Below, in pieces: positions 8,216-17,274 of a stretch of DNA of 64,000 bases. The position numbers were made by a program, and so were the translations under genes. Each line of letters opens with the position of its first letter. The first letter of the stretch is position 1. The DNA is from CAKUFA01 sp963627465. Its GTDB lineage: Bacteria > Bacillota > Clostridia > Christensenellales > Aristaeellaceae. The notes beneath the pieces are model-generated. The model was not told the origin of the DNA. It did no database searches and saw only the letters and a list, made by a program, of their open reading frames with translations. The stretch covers positions 42,339 to 106,338 of the forward strand of contig CAVGBO010000013.1 of NCBI GenBank assembly GCA_963627465.1, read 5' to 3'.

Positions 8216-9124
8216 ATGCAGTATACATTGATTGCCGGCTTCTACGGCATTCTGATTACCCTGATGAACGCCATTAACGCCTCCCTGACAGCTGTGTATG
8301 GCGGCTGGTTTTCCCCTGCCATTATTCACCTGGCAGGGCTGATTACCCTGCTGCCTGCCGCCCTGTGCGGCTGGAGCCGCCGAAAGGGACGTGCACCCTG
8401 GTATCAGTATCTTGGCGGCGTAGTGGGCATTCTCACCGTTATTTGCTCCAACCTGAGCATTAACGTGCTTGGCGTCACCCTGAATCTGGTGCTGATGCTG
8501 CTGGGGCAGATGACCTGCTCCGCCATTGTGGATCACTTTGGGCTTTTCGGTGCAGCCAAGCATCCCTTCCGCATGGGCAAGGCACTGGCCATTCTGGTCA
8601 TGACCATTGGCTGTGTGCTGATGCTCCTGCTCTCCGATGGCAAGCTCAGCGGCGGCAGCGACATGATCATGGCGGTGCTGCTGGGCTTCCTCAGCGGATA
8701 CACCATCGTTATTGCCCGCACATTCAACGCAACCCTGTCGGAAACCGCCGGCATCGGTCATTCGACCCTGATGAACTATGTCACCGGTCTTACCGGCAGT
8801 GTGCTGCTGTTCGCTTTGTCCGGCTTCCAGCTCAGCACCCCCTTCCCTGCTGCCGGTCAGCCCTTCACCATTTACCTGGGCGGCGTGCTGGGTGCGCTGG
8901 GCATTTTCCTGTGCAATGTGGCCACGCCCCGCCTGTCCGCCTTGCAGATGACCATCATCACCTTTGTGGGCGAAATTTTCTCCGGAGTGGTCATTGATGC
9001 GCTGGCAGGACGATTCTCCCTGGGCACGGTGCTTGGCGGCATTGCCGTTGCCATTGGCATGCTGCTGAACATGCGTGCCGACGCAAAGGAGGCGGATCCC
9101 CATGGACTCCCTCACCAGTCTTAA
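8216..9124 (+). CDS. DMT-family (DUF606-like) membrane transporter
   Basis: 302 residues, almost entirely hydrophobic, predicted ten membrane helices arranged as two similar halves: GFYGILITLMNAINASL begins the first half and a matching helix pattern restarts near residue 150. This resembles the DUF606/YdcZ branch of the drug/metabolite transporter superfamily. The substrate is unknown. The start has AGGGAGAAAG upstream. Its last 23 bp overlap the start of the SpoU methyltransferase gene, so the two are probably translationally coupled. Confidence 0.82.
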   Translation: MQYTLIAGFYGILITLMNAINASLTAVYGGWFSPAIIHLAGLITLLPAALCGWSRRKGRAPWYQYLGGVVGILTVICSNLSINVLGVTLNLVLMLLGQMTCSAIVDHFGLFGAAKHPFRMGKALAILVMTIGCVLMLLLSDGKLSGGSDMIMAVLLGFLSGYTIVIARTFNATLSETAGIGHSTLMNYVTGLTGSVLLFALSGFQLSTPFPAAGQPFTIYLGGVLGALGIFLCNVATPRLSALQMTIITFVGEIFSGVVIDALAGRFSLGTVLGGIAVAIGMLLNMRADAKEADPHGLPHQS

Positions 9125-9857
9125 GAATCCCAAAGTCATGGCCTGGCGATCCCTGAAGGAGCGGAAAGGCCGCAAAGAAACCGGCTGTTTTCTGGTGGAA
9201 GGGCGAAAAATGGTAGAGGAAGCCCTTGCCTCCGCCTTCTATGTGGAAACCCTGCTGGTGAGTGAAAGCCACGCAGCCGATTTTCCCCTGCCGGAGGATG
9301 TTTCCGCTTACTTGCTGCCGGATCACGTGTTTGCCGCCCTGTGCGACACCAAAACCCCGCAAGGCATTGCCGCCGTTGTCCGCATGCGTACGGTGCCTGT
9401 CACCGGCTCCTGCCTGCTTGCGCTGGATGATGTGCAGGATCCCGGCAATGTGGGCACCATTCTCCGCACGGCAGACGCTGCCGGCTTTGACGGTGTGCTG
9501 CTTAGCGACAAGTGCGCCGACATCTTCAGTCCCAAGGTGCTGCGTGCCACCATGGGCAGCATCTTTCGCATGCCTGTGGAGATCACAGACTGTCTCCCCC
9601 ACGCCCTGCACCAGCTGCGGGAGGCGGGCTGGAGCATTCTATCCTCCCAGCTGGATGGTACGCCCTTCTTCCGCCGTGACCCTATTGGCGACAAGTTCTG
9701 CCTGATCATCGGCAACGAGGGCAACGGTGTTTCCCCTGCGGTGCAGGCGGAGGCCACTCACCGGCTTCGTCTGCCCATGCGTGGTGGTGCCGAATCCCTG
9801 AATGCTGCCATTGCCGCCGGCATCATGATGTACGACCTGATGCGTGACAAGGAGTGA
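9102..9857 (+). CDS. TrmH/SpoU-family RNA 2'-O-methyltransferase
   Basis: 251 residues. The N-terminal RNA-binding substrate domain begins SLTSLKNPKV, as in the RlmB/TsnR group. The C-terminal SPOUT domain has motif 1 VQDPGNVGTILRTADA, motif 2 IIGNEGNGVS and motif 3 LPMRGGAESLNAA, which form the knotted SAM site. The start at 9102 follows AAAGGAGG and gives the family N-terminus. It probably methylates ribose in 23S rRNA or tRNA; the target position is not visible. Confidence 0.9.
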   Translation: MDSLTSLKNPKVMAWRSLKERKGRKETGCFLVEGRKMVEEALASAFYVETLLVSESHAADFPLPEDVSAYLLPDHVFAALCDTKTPQGIAAVVRMRTVPVTGSCLLALDDVQDPGNVGTILRTADAAGFDGVLLSDKCADIFSPKVLRATMGSIFRMPVEITDCLPHALHQLREAGWSILSSQLDGTPFFRRDPIGDKFCLIIGNEGNGVSPAVQAEATHRLRLPMRGGAESLNAAIAAGIMMYDLMRDKE

Positions 9858-9864
9858 TTTCCTC

Positions 9865-10956
9865 ATGGCAACCATTCGAGAAAACCTGAATCACTTTACC
9901 AAACATCGCTTGATCGTTCTGTACTTTTATCTTTTGGAACATCCAGCCCCAGACAAGGCGACCAAGGCTGTCTTGATTGAGGAAATTGCAAACGCCTACG
10001 CCAACCCGGACAGTGAATGCATTCTTTTTGCAGCCATGTATGTCGGGTGGGATAACTTGACGTTGCTAAAGCCCTACCTGTCCTTGCCTTTTGACTTTAT
10101 CTCCAATTACCTGGTGAAAGCAAACCCCGAGCTCACTGAGGCGTTTCACCGCCTGGAGCGTGTCGGTCTTGCCCATAAAACTTCCAATGCTTGGACGTTT
10201 TGTCCTGAAATTGTTACCTATGTGCAGCAGTTGGATGATTCGGAATCTTCTGTTTTGCTATCCTTTTCTGCGTTGGTCGATTATGCGGGGGCTTTGCTTT
10301 TCACCTATTACGGCATGCTTGCTGAGGAAGATCTCTTTTCTTTGCTGGGAGCCAATTACGAAGATGCTTCCTTACCAGACCCTTGCAAGTTTGACCTCTT
10401 GCGCTACTTCCTTTTCGATGATGCCGTCTATCATGCCGAAAACGATCAATTTTACATCTGCTTCGGAGATTTGGATGAGCCTACAGATTTGTACAAGCGG
10501 CTTCAAGATCTTCCTGAAGGTTTGCCCCTTGCAGTTCCTTCTGCACTCAGCAAATTAAATGACGTTGCCCCAGATGCAGAAAATGGCTGGAGCATTCTTT
10601 TCCCATCCACTGTACCAATCAAGCAATGGCTGATCAAGCAAGGCTTTGAGGAAGACGATGCCCTTTATTTCCTTCGGATCTTATTGGATGAAGTGCACCA
10701 TAACAATCCTGATGCAGTGGAGGAAATGCTGTATCAAACCGGCATCGACCGCAAGCTGACCGAAAAGGAACACCTCATGTTTCAGCAAGCTCTTCGGAGG
10801 CTGCCCATGTGGTCCTTCCGGGGACACACGGCGGAGGAATTGGAGGCTTTCCGAACCAAGCAGGCAAAGAGTCAGGCGCCCAAGGTTGGCCGCAATGATC
10901 CCTGCCCCTGCGGCAGCGGACGCAAGTACAAAAATTGCTGCGGCAAATTCCAATGA
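9865..10956 (+). CDS. SEC-C motif protein of unknown function
   Basis: 363 residues, cytosolic, no signal peptide or membrane segment. The C-terminus has the SEC-C zinc-binding motif NDPCPCGSGRKYKNCC, as in the SecA tail, where it binds SecB and zinc. The rest, with many acidic and aromatic residues, I do not recognise. The start at 9865 follows GGAGTGA at the SpoU stop. The coding sequence is clearly richer in A and T at third positions than its neighbours, suggesting later acquisition or weak codon selection. A strong terminator follows. Confidence 0.75.
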   Translation: MATIRENLNHFTKHRLIVLYFYLLEHPAPDKATKAVLIEEIANAYANPDSECILFAAMYVGWDNLTLLKPYLSLPFDFISNYLVKANPELTEAFHRLERVGLAHKTSNAWTFCPEIVTYVQQLDDSESSVLLSFSALVDYAGALLFTYYGMLAEEDLFSLLGANYEDASLPDPCKFDLLRYFLFDDAVYHAENDQFYICFGDLDEPTDLYKRLQDLPEGLPLAVPSALSKLNDVAPDAENGWSILFPSTVPIKQWLIKQGFEEDDALYFLRILLDEVHHNNPDAVEEMLYQTGIDRKLTEKEHLMFQQALRRLPMWSFRGHTAEELEAFRTKQAKSQAPKVGRNDPCPCGSGRKYKNCCGKFQ

Positions 10957-10963
10957 GTCAAAA

Positions 10964-10996
10964 ACAGCGTATCGGATAAAAAGTCCGATACGCTGT
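10964..10996. terminator. Bidirectional intrinsic terminator
   Basis: A 13-bp perfect stem, ACAGCGTATCGGA and its complement, has a 7-nt A-rich loop. It lies between convergent genes, with CCTTTT on the plus side and a Tn stretch on the minus side. Confidence 0.85.
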
Positions 10997-11000
10997 CCTT

Positions 11001-11723
11001 TTACTTTTCGCCGGCCGGAGAATCAGGCTCCGGGGTGGCCGTGGTGAAGATTTCCAAATGGGTCAAATCATCCGTCGGGTTATACCCTTCGTACTCCTCA
11101 TCATCCTCTGCGTCAGGTGCAGGCGTGCCATAAACACCGGCTTCGTCGTACCCGGCCATGGGGAACACCAGCGTCATCTGAAGCCAGTTGGTTCCGTCGT
11201 GATACTGATTAGGATAGTAGGCATAGTACACCCTTGGGGATGTACCATTCAGCTCCTGCACTTCCTCCTCAAAGGAGTTGGCCGGGTCTGCCATAGCCTT
11301 CTTGGCATACTGCCCCGGTGCCTTCACCGCATCAGACAGGGTTTCGCTGTTGGGGCTGGCTGCCTGAATGCAGGCGCCGGCAAGGTTGGTAAACTGGTTG
11401 GCATCGGAGCAGCGCAGCTGGAGGATGTTCAGCGCATCGCTGTACAGGGAAATGGTAATCTCCACGCTCTCCGGGATGTCTGCGTTATCCGCCGATGTGA
11501 CCCCCAACACAGCCTGCTGTGTCCCCTCAAAGAACAGGGAATTGATGGGCAAGGCTCCCAGGCTTTGCAGATTTGCATTCACTCGGGTGATATAATCCTG
11601 CAGCTTCTGCTGGCCTGTTGTGGTCGGCGTTGTCCAAGGCAGCTCCGCCAATGCACCAGTCAGCAGGCACACCGCCAACATAGCGGCTGCAAGGCATACT
11701 GCAAAACGTTTACTTGTTTTCAT
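11001..11723 (-). CDS. Exported protein of unknown function
   Basis: 240 residues. The start at 11723 gives a clear Sec signal peptide: MKTSKR, a hydrophobic core at about residues 8-24, and a cleavage-like ALA site near residue 26. No lipobox cysteine follows the core. The mature protein contains an acidic linker (AEDDEEYEGYN) and ends in a short Thr/Pro-rich tail. I do not recognise a domain. Its first 14 bp overlap the end of the kinase-like gene, so the two are made from one mRNA and may act together, although one is cytosolic and one exported. Confidence 0.7.
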   Translation of the reverse strand: MKTSKRFAVCLAAAMLAVCLLTGALAELPWTTPTTTGQQKLQDYITRVNANLQSLGALPINSLFFEGTQQAVLGVTSADNADIPESVEITISLYSDALNILQLRCSDANQFTNLAGACIQAASPNSETLSDAVKAPGQYAKKAMADPANSFEEEVQELNGTSPRVYYAYYPNQYHDGTNWLQMTLVFPMAGYDEAGVYGTPAPDAEDDEEYEGYNPTDDLTHLEIFTTATPEPDSPAGEK

Positions 11724-12351
11724 TGAGGAACTTCTCACGCAGTTCGACAAACTGCGCCATCACGTCCACTGCGCCTTCCACGCCAACGGCGCCGGTATCC
11801 ACGCACAGGTCGTAGTTGTTCACATCGCCCCAGGTGGCAGTGGCATAGTAGTTATAGTAGTTTGCACGGCGCTTATCCGCCTTGCGCAGGGTCTCCTCTG
11901 CCTTCTGGGGATCCACACCGTAATACTGCACAGCACGAGCCACACGGCTGTTCATATCTGCCTTCACAAAGAAGCTGATTTCGTTGGGCATATCCCGCAG
12001 CACATAATCGCCGCAGCGGCCAACGATAACGCAGGGTCCCTGGGAAGCAATCTTCCGAATGGCATCAAACTGCGCCAGGAAAATCTTGTGGTTCAGAGGC
12101 ATGTCCATGTACATGCTGCTGACATCCGCATGCATCTGCACACCAGTCACCAGGGAGAAGAGCAAGGAGCGAGTGGGCTTCTCGTCATGATCCTCAAAGA
12201 TCTCCTCGCAAATGCCGCTTTCCTTGGAAGCTTCCGTCAACAGTTCCTTATCATAGAAGGGAATATCCAGCTTTTGTGCCAAAAGCTGACCCACATACCG
12301 TCCGCCGGAGCCAAACTGCCGACCAATGGTAATCACAGAGTTTGTCTTCAT
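11710..12351 (-). CDS. Cytidylate kinase-like family protein
   Basis: 213 residues with a P-loop-like GRQFGSGGRYVG at residues 9-20, then IPFYDKELL and the VIVGRCGDYVL motif. These are the signatures of the cytidylate-kinase-like family found in many Clostridia in addition to true Cmk. The window holds a separate canonical cmk at 829-1497, so this one probably has another phosphoryl-transfer role; the substrate is unknown. The start at 12351 follows AAAGGAGG. A sigma-A promoter lies about 80 bp upstream, divergent from the ABC operon. Confidence 0.85.
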   Translation of the reverse strand: MKTNSVITIGRQFGSGGRYVGQLLAQKLDIPFYDKELLTEASKESGICEEIFEDHDEKPTRSLLFSLVTGVQMHADVSSMYMDMPLNHKIFLAQFDAIRKIASQGPCVIVGRCGDYVLRDMPNEISFFVKADMNSRVARAVQYYGVDPQKAEETLRKADKRRANYYNYYATATWGDVNNYDLCVDTGAVGVEGAVDVMAQFVELREKFLNENK

Positions 12352-12425
12352 ACAAGATTCCTCCTTTATCAGGAACGTCATCCTGCCCATACTATCAACT
12401 TCTGTATGACGATTCCTGTATGGTT

Positions 12426-12454
12426 AGTATAGCACAAAATGCAGAAAAGTGCAA
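12426..12454 (-). promoter_or_regulatory. Promoter of the cytidylate-kinase-like gene
   Basis: Minus-strand TTGCAC (12454-12449) and TATACT (12431-12426) have 17-bp spacing, about 75 bp from the start codon. Confidence 0.65.
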
Positions 12455-12513
12455 ATTCCTTGGCGAGTCTTCATGGCTTTTACAGATTATTCACACACAC
12501 CTGCCCCGGTTCT

Positions 12514-12522
12514 TGCTATAAT
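12514..12522 (+). promoter_or_regulatory. Extended -10 promoter of the ABC operon
   Basis: TGCTATAAT (12514-12522) is a perfect -10 with the extended TGn element, 27 bp before the ATPase start codon. No good -35 is seen at 17 bp. Confidence 0.5.
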
Positions 12523-12549
12523 AGACGGGTAAGAAAGGAATTATGCGCA

Positions 12550-13494
12550 ATGATTGAACTCATCAAGGCAACAAAGCGTTACGGCAATAACGAAGCCGTG
12601 AAAGATTTGTCCTTTAGTGCCCCTTCCGGGCAGATTGTGGGGCTGCTTGGGCAAAATGGTGCCGGCAAAACCACCACCCTGAACATGCTGACGGGCTACT
12701 TTCCCCCAACCTCCGGTCAGGTGCTTGTGGACGGCATGGACATGCTGAAGCAGCCCAGAGAATGCAAGCGGCGCATCGGCTACCTGCCCGAGCGTCCGCC
12801 CCTTTACGATGAAATGACCGTCACCGACTACCTGAAATTTGTGTGCCGCCTGCGTGAAGTGAAGGCTTCAGCCATTGATGCCCACATCAAGGAAATCATG
12901 CAGGAATGCGGCCTGAAGGAGGTTGCCCAGCGGCTGCTGGGAAGCCTGTCCAAGGGATACCGGCAGCGTGTCGGCGTAGCCCAGGCCATGTGCGGCAATC
13001 CTCCCATTTTGGTGCTGGATGAGCCTACGGTTGGTCTGGACCCCCGGCAGGTGGTGGAGATTCGTGAACTGATGCGGCACCTTGGGGAAAGTCACACCGT
13101 GATTTTTTCCAGCCACATTCTTTCGGAGATTCAGCAGCTGTGCCAGCGTGTGGTCATCCTCCACAAAGGTCGGCTGATTCGGGAGGCGGACATGAGCGAA
13201 TTGACTGCCAGCGAAGACGTGATTCGCCTGCAGGCCATCATCGTCGGGCGAAAGGCACAGCTGCTGCCTGCACTGAAGGGGCTCAGCTGCGTCCGCCGGG
13301 TCAAGGTGCTGCCGGATCCCGAACCCGGGCTGACCCAGGTGGAGCTGGAATGCAATGCCCAGGGCAATGACCGTGGAGACCCTGCCACCCAGCTGTTCCG
13401 CCTGCTGTGCGCCATGGATGCTCCCCTTCGCATGCTGATGCCCGTGAAGGATTCCCTGGAAGAAGTGTTTCTTCGGGCTACATCCGAAAACTAA
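12550..13494 (+). CDS. ABC transporter ATP-binding protein (GldA/CcmA type)
   Basis: 314 residues. Walker A is GQNGAGKTT at about residues 36-44, the ABC signature is LSKGYRQRVG, Walker B is ILVLDEPTVGLDP, and the H-loop is FSSHILSE. The 80-residue C-terminal extension is usual for ABC-2 exporters. The start at 12550 follows AAGAAAGGAA. It heads a four-gene set with an ABC-2 permease, a GldG-like protein and a DUF4340 protein. This arrangement is found across Clostridia and Bacteroidetes; the transported substrate is unknown. Confidence 0.94.
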   Translation: MIELIKATKRYGNNEAVKDLSFSAPSGQIVGLLGQNGAGKTTTLNMLTGYFPPTSGQVLVDGMDMLKQPRECKRRIGYLPERPPLYDEMTVTDYLKFVCRLREVKASAIDAHIKEIMQECGLKEVAQRLLGSLSKGYRQRVGVAQAMCGNPPILVLDEPTVGLDPRQVVEIRELMRHLGESHTVIFSSHILSEIQQLCQRVVILHKGRLIREADMSELTASEDVIRLQAIIVGRKAQLLPALKGLSCVRRVKVLPDPEPGLTQVELECNAQGNDRGDPATQLFRLLCAMDAPLRMLMPVKDSLEEVFLRATSEN

Positions 13495-13508
13495 GAGGAG
13501 ATGAAAGC

Positions 13509-14219
13509 TTGATTGCCGTTTGGAAACGGGAGCTGCAAAGCTATTATTATACACCTGTGGGCTATGTGTTCATGGGGGTATTTCTGACCATCAGCTCCAT
13601 ATTGTTCTATATGCAGATTCTCAAGCAGCGTTCCAGCGACCTGATGACTTTCATTGGGCAGATGAGCTATTTATGGATGCTGCTTTCCCCGGTGCTGACC
13701 ATGCGTCTGCTGGCCGAGGAACGTCAGAAAAAGACGGATCAGCTGCTGCTGACAAGTCCGGTCAGCCTGCCGGGCATTGTGCTGGGCAAATATCTGGCCG
13801 CTGTAACCGTTATGCTGCTGACTGTGCTGTGCACCTTTGCCTTTGTGGGCATTGTGGCCATTTACGGTCAGGTTTATCCCGGCGAACTGTTTGTTGGGTA
13901 CCTTGGCTTTATCTTGGAGGGCTGTGCGTTCCTTGCGCTGGATCTTTGCCTGTCCGGCTGTGCCCACAATCCGGTGACAGCCGCCCTCATGGCCTTCGGT
14001 GCCAACTTTGCCCTGTGGATCATGGATCTGCTGGTGGATGTTGTGTCCATCAGTCAGATCAGCGATGCATTGGAGTTTCTCAGTCTCTACGGGCGAAACG
14101 AGCCCTTCCTGATGGGGCAGTTGTCCTTTGCCAGCATCATGTATGATCTTTCCTTTGTTGCAGCGCTGCTTGCGCTGACCATTCACAGCCTGGACAGCAG
14201 GCGTTGGCGGGGAGCGTGA
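13509..14219 (+). CDS. ABC-2 permease subunit, GldF-like
   Basis: 236 residues with six hydrophobic segments. The TTG at 13509 is chosen because it follows GAGGAG (13495-13500) and gives the N-terminus MIAVWKRELQSYYYTPVGYV, which matches GldF-like permeases (a re-entrant start typified by KREL..YF.SP..Y). It forms the membrane channel for the preceding ATPase. There is a 4-bp gap to the GldG-like gene. Confidence 0.88.
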   Translation: MIAVWKRELQSYYYTPVGYVFMGVFLTISSILFYMQILKQRSSDLMTFIGQMSYLWMLLSPVLTMRLLAEERQKKTDQLLLTSPVSLPGIVLGKYLAAVTVMLLTVLCTFAFVGIVAIYGQVYPGELFVGYLGFILEGCAFLALDLCLSGCAHNPVTAALMAFGANFALWIMDLLVDVVSISQISDALEFLSLYGRNEPFLMGQLSFASIMYDLSFVAALLALTIHSLDSRRWRGA

Positions 14220-14223
14220 GCCT

Positions 14224-15711
14224 ATGAAGAAATCTGACAAGCAGAAGCATGAACGGACTCCCCTTTGGCGCAATCCCCGGCTACGATACGGCAGCTTCTC
14301 CGTGCTGGTGATCTGCCTGCTGATTGGCGGCTTGGTAGCCCTGAACTTTGCCATGACCGCATTGGAAAAGAAAAATGGCTGGCGTGTGGACTACTCCTTC
14401 AACGCCGTCACCACCCAGAGTGAAACCACCTTGGACGTACTGGCGCAATTGACGCATCCCGTGCACATTTATGCCCTGTACACCAAAGGGCAGGAGGATG
14501 CCCAGCTGCTGGAACTGCTGGATCGGTATGCCGCAGCCAGTGATCTGGTGACCTGGGAGCAGGCGGACGCCAGCCTGAATCCCGGCTTGTTAACCAAATT
14601 CCGAGGCACCACCAGTGATGAAACGGTCAGCAACGATTCTCTGATTGTTTACTGTGAGGAAACCAACCGGTGGCGCATTCTGTCCCCTTTGGATTTTCTG
14701 AGTCTGAGCCTGAATTATGACGAAGGTCAATACGAAATCGCAGGGCTGAAATACGAAAGTGAGCTGACCAGTGCCATTGTCTACGTCACCCGTGAGACCA
14801 TTCCCCGTGTGTGCATCCTGCAGGGACACGGCGAGCTGGATGAAAGCGGCACAGCAACCCTGAAGACCCTGCTGGAAAGCAATAATTTTTCCGTGGAGTA
14901 CATTTCCCTGCTGGACAGCGATACAGAGCTGACCAGCGATGATCTGCTGATGATCCTCTCCCCCGTCCGTGACCTGATGGACACGGAGCTGACAAAGATC
15001 ACCGAGTTCGCCGGCAAGGGCGGCAACATCCTCTTCACCTGCGACTATACGGATCCGGTGGAGGATATGCCCAACTATAGTGCCCTGCTCCGCTCCTACG
15101 GCATTAACCCGCTGAAGGGCATTGTGGTAGCCTCCGAGGAAGAATCGGACACTTACTACGACAATGTGCGCATCAACCTGATTCCCACCATGCAGTCCAC
15201 AGACATGACGCTGGATCTGGTGCAGAGCAATGCGGATACCCTGCTGCTCACCGGCAGCCGTGCCTTTGAAACCCCGGAGGAGTCCGACCAGAACCTGGAC
15301 GTCAGTGTGCTGCTCACCTCCGGCTACAAGGCTTATCTGCGTGACCTCTCCACCGGGAATCTTTCCCTCAGTCAGGAAGCAGACGATGCCATTGGTCCCT
15401 TCGCCCTGGCACTGCAGTGCCGCCGTGTGACCACGGACGGATACATTTCCAAGGCGGTGGTACTGGGATGCTCCACCCTGCTGACCTCCAGCCAAGTGCA
15501 TGCCATGACGGATGCCCAGGAATTCATTGTGACCACGGTGCAGTACCTGGCCAACGGTGCTGCCATTGACCTTGGCATTATGGCCAAGACTGCCGTGCGT
15601 CCTCAGCTTTCCGTACGGGCAACCACCTTAGGAAGCGTCATTCTGGTTACACTGCCCCTGCTGGTTGTTGCGGTGGCCATTGCCGTGCTGCTGCCCCGGC
15701 GGCGTAAGTAA
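14224..15711 (+). CDS. GldG-like ABC-associated protein
   Basis: 495 residues, one N-terminal membrane helix (about residues 22-45) after a basic, cytosolic stretch, a large extracytoplasmic region, and one C-terminal helix (about residues 465-488) followed by RRRK. The extracellular part, with ILQGHGELDE and FTCDYTDP, matches the domain called the ABC-type uncharacterised transport system (GldG family), thought to be ThuA/GATase-like without catalytic function. In Flavobacterium, GldFG serve gliding; here the role is unknown and probably envelope-related. Confidence 0.82.
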   Translation: MKKSDKQKHERTPLWRNPRLRYGSFSVLVICLLIGGLVALNFAMTALEKKNGWRVDYSFNAVTTQSETTLDVLAQLTHPVHIYALYTKGQEDAQLLELLDRYAAASDLVTWEQADASLNPGLLTKFRGTTSDETVSNDSLIVYCEETNRWRILSPLDFLSLSLNYDEGQYEIAGLKYESELTSAIVYVTRETIPRVCILQGHGELDESGTATLKTLLESNNFSVEYISLLDSDTELTSDDLLMILSPVRDLMDTELTKITEFAGKGGNILFTCDYTDPVEDMPNYSALLRSYGINPLKGIVVASEEESDTYYDNVRINLIPTMQSTDMTLDLVQSNADTLLLTGSRAFETPEESDQNLDVSVLLTSGYKAYLRDLSTGNLSLSQEADDAIGPFALALQCRRVTTDGYISKAVVLGCSTLLTSSQVHAMTDAQEFIVTTVQYLANGAAIDLGIMAKTAVRPQLSVRATTLGSVILVTLPLLVVAVAIAVLLPRRRK

Positions 15712-15722
15712 AGGAAATACGG

Positions 15723-17225
15723 ATGAACAACGTTGAACGCAAAAAGAAAAAATCTATCAGGCATGCCCAACTGCTGACCCTTCTCTTCGCTCTTGTGCTG
15801 CTGGCAGGGAGCATTACCCTGTACCATGTGCTGAATCAGGAAAGCACGGTGGAGGTGCCGGAAAATGAAAACACCGGCGGAACCATTGCTGCGAAGGAAA
15901 GCACAGATGTGCAGCATGTGCAGTTGACCCTGCGCAGCGGCGAAACCTGGGGCATGACCCGGCAGGATGACGGCACCTACCTGATGGATGGAGACGGCTG
16001 GACGGTGGACACAGACGCCGCTGATGACTTACTGCTGGTCACCGCCACTGTTTCCTATGAGGATGTGTTGACAGAAGATCCTGCGGACTATCAGGATCAC
16101 CTTGCGGATTTCGGGCTGGACAACCCTACTGTCATCGCAGAGGTCACCTACGCAGACGGGCAGTCCGTCACCATGCGCATCGGCAATGCCAGCGAGGATA
16201 CGGATGATGCCTGGTACTACATGACCATCGATGGAGATGATCGGCTGCTGACCGTTGCCAGCGGCACAGTCACGGAGCTGAGTCGTGAAAAGGCACTGAT
16301 GCACACCGTGGTTCAGCCCACGCTGCACAAGGCTCGGATGGACGACATTACCTTTGCCGATGGGGAAGGGAACCCCATCCTTCACTGGCAGCTGCAGGGG
16401 AACATCACCGACAGTGATGCATCCTCCGCATGGCAAATGGTCTATCCTTGGCAATACCCTGTAGACGAAGATGCCATGACCAACCTGCGCACCAACCTGA
16501 GCAACCTTCGGCTGGGTGCTTACGTGGGAGAGGCTACGGCTGAGAACCTAACTGCTTACGGCTTTGACAGTCCCCGGTTTGTCCTGACCATTCATCAGGC
16601 TGCAGGCACCACCAACGTCACGGACGATGACGGGGCAGTGACCCAGAAGGATTGGCCGGAAAGCACCTTCACCCTGACGGTTGGCGATGCAAAGAACGAC
16701 AATGTGGATTACGTCTTGACGGACGGCAGCATCTACATCACCAGTCATTTCTCCCTGAACGTTTTCATGAGCATGGAAGCCCTGAGCACCATCAGTCGGT
16801 ATCCGGTGCTGACCGCCGTCGGCAACCTGAAAAGCCTGACCATCGCCGATGAAAGCGGCGAAACCGTCTACACCATTACCAGAGAAGCTCGGGTTACGGA
16901 AAACAATGAGCTGGAAACAGACAGCGACGGCAACACCGTGTATGATGTAACCTGCACGAAAAACGGCAGTGACATCAGCTACGATGCTTTCGAGGCCGCC
17001 TACATCCGCATGGAAACAGCCACCATTTCCGGCAGACTGCCGGAGGGCTGGTCCTCCACGGAGGATGCACGGGTCACCATGACCTTTGTTTCCAGCCAGG
17101 GGCGTACTCATGTGATCCGCCTCATCCCCTATGATGCGCTCCATGACGCCTTGGAGCTGGACGGATGCAGCCTGTTCTACATCATCCGGGACGGCTTGGT
17201 GCTGAATTTGGAAACGGAGCAATAA
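15723..17225 (+). CDS. DUF4340 domain protein, membrane-anchored
   Basis: 500 residues. A basic N-terminus (about 15 residues) and a single signal-anchor helix near residues 17-35 precede an extracytoplasmic portion with repeated units of the type GETWGMTRQDDGTYLMDGDGW and 'GLDNPTVIAEVTYADG' pattern, characteristic of DUF4340. It regularly follows GldG-like genes and probably docks with that complex outside the membrane. Function unknown. It ends the operon and is followed by a strong terminator. Confidence 0.8.
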   Translation: MNNVERKKKKSIRHAQLLTLLFALVLLAGSITLYHVLNQESTVEVPENENTGGTIAAKESTDVQHVQLTLRSGETWGMTRQDDGTYLMDGDGWTVDTDAADDLLLVTATVSYEDVLTEDPADYQDHLADFGLDNPTVIAEVTYADGQSVTMRIGNASEDTDDAWYYMTIDGDDRLLTVASGTVTELSREKALMHTVVQPTLHKARMDDITFADGEGNPILHWQLQGNITDSDASSAWQMVYPWQYPVDEDAMTNLRTNLSNLRLGAYVGEATAENLTAYGFDSPRFVLTIHQAAGTTNVTDDDGAVTQKDWPESTFTLTVGDAKNDNVDYVLTDGSIYITSHFSLNVFMSMEALSTISRYPVLTAVGNLKSLTIADESGETVYTITREARVTENNELETDSDGNTVYDVTCTKNGSDISYDAFEAAYIRMETATISGRLPEGWSSTEDARVTMTFVSSQGRTHVIRLIPYDALHDALELDGCSLFYIIRDGLVLNLETEQ

Positions 17226-17227
17226 AC

Positions 17228-17269
17228 AAAAGCACTGTGAAGGATCATTCTGACCTTCACAGTGCTTTT
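17228..17269. terminator. Bidirectional intrinsic terminator
   Basis: A 16-bp perfect stem (AAAAGCACTGTGAAGG and its complement) with a 10-nt loop lies between the convergent DUF4340 and fumarase genes. Poly-A on one side and poly-T on the other let it work both ways. Confidence 0.9.
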
Positions 17270-17274
17270 GTCAT

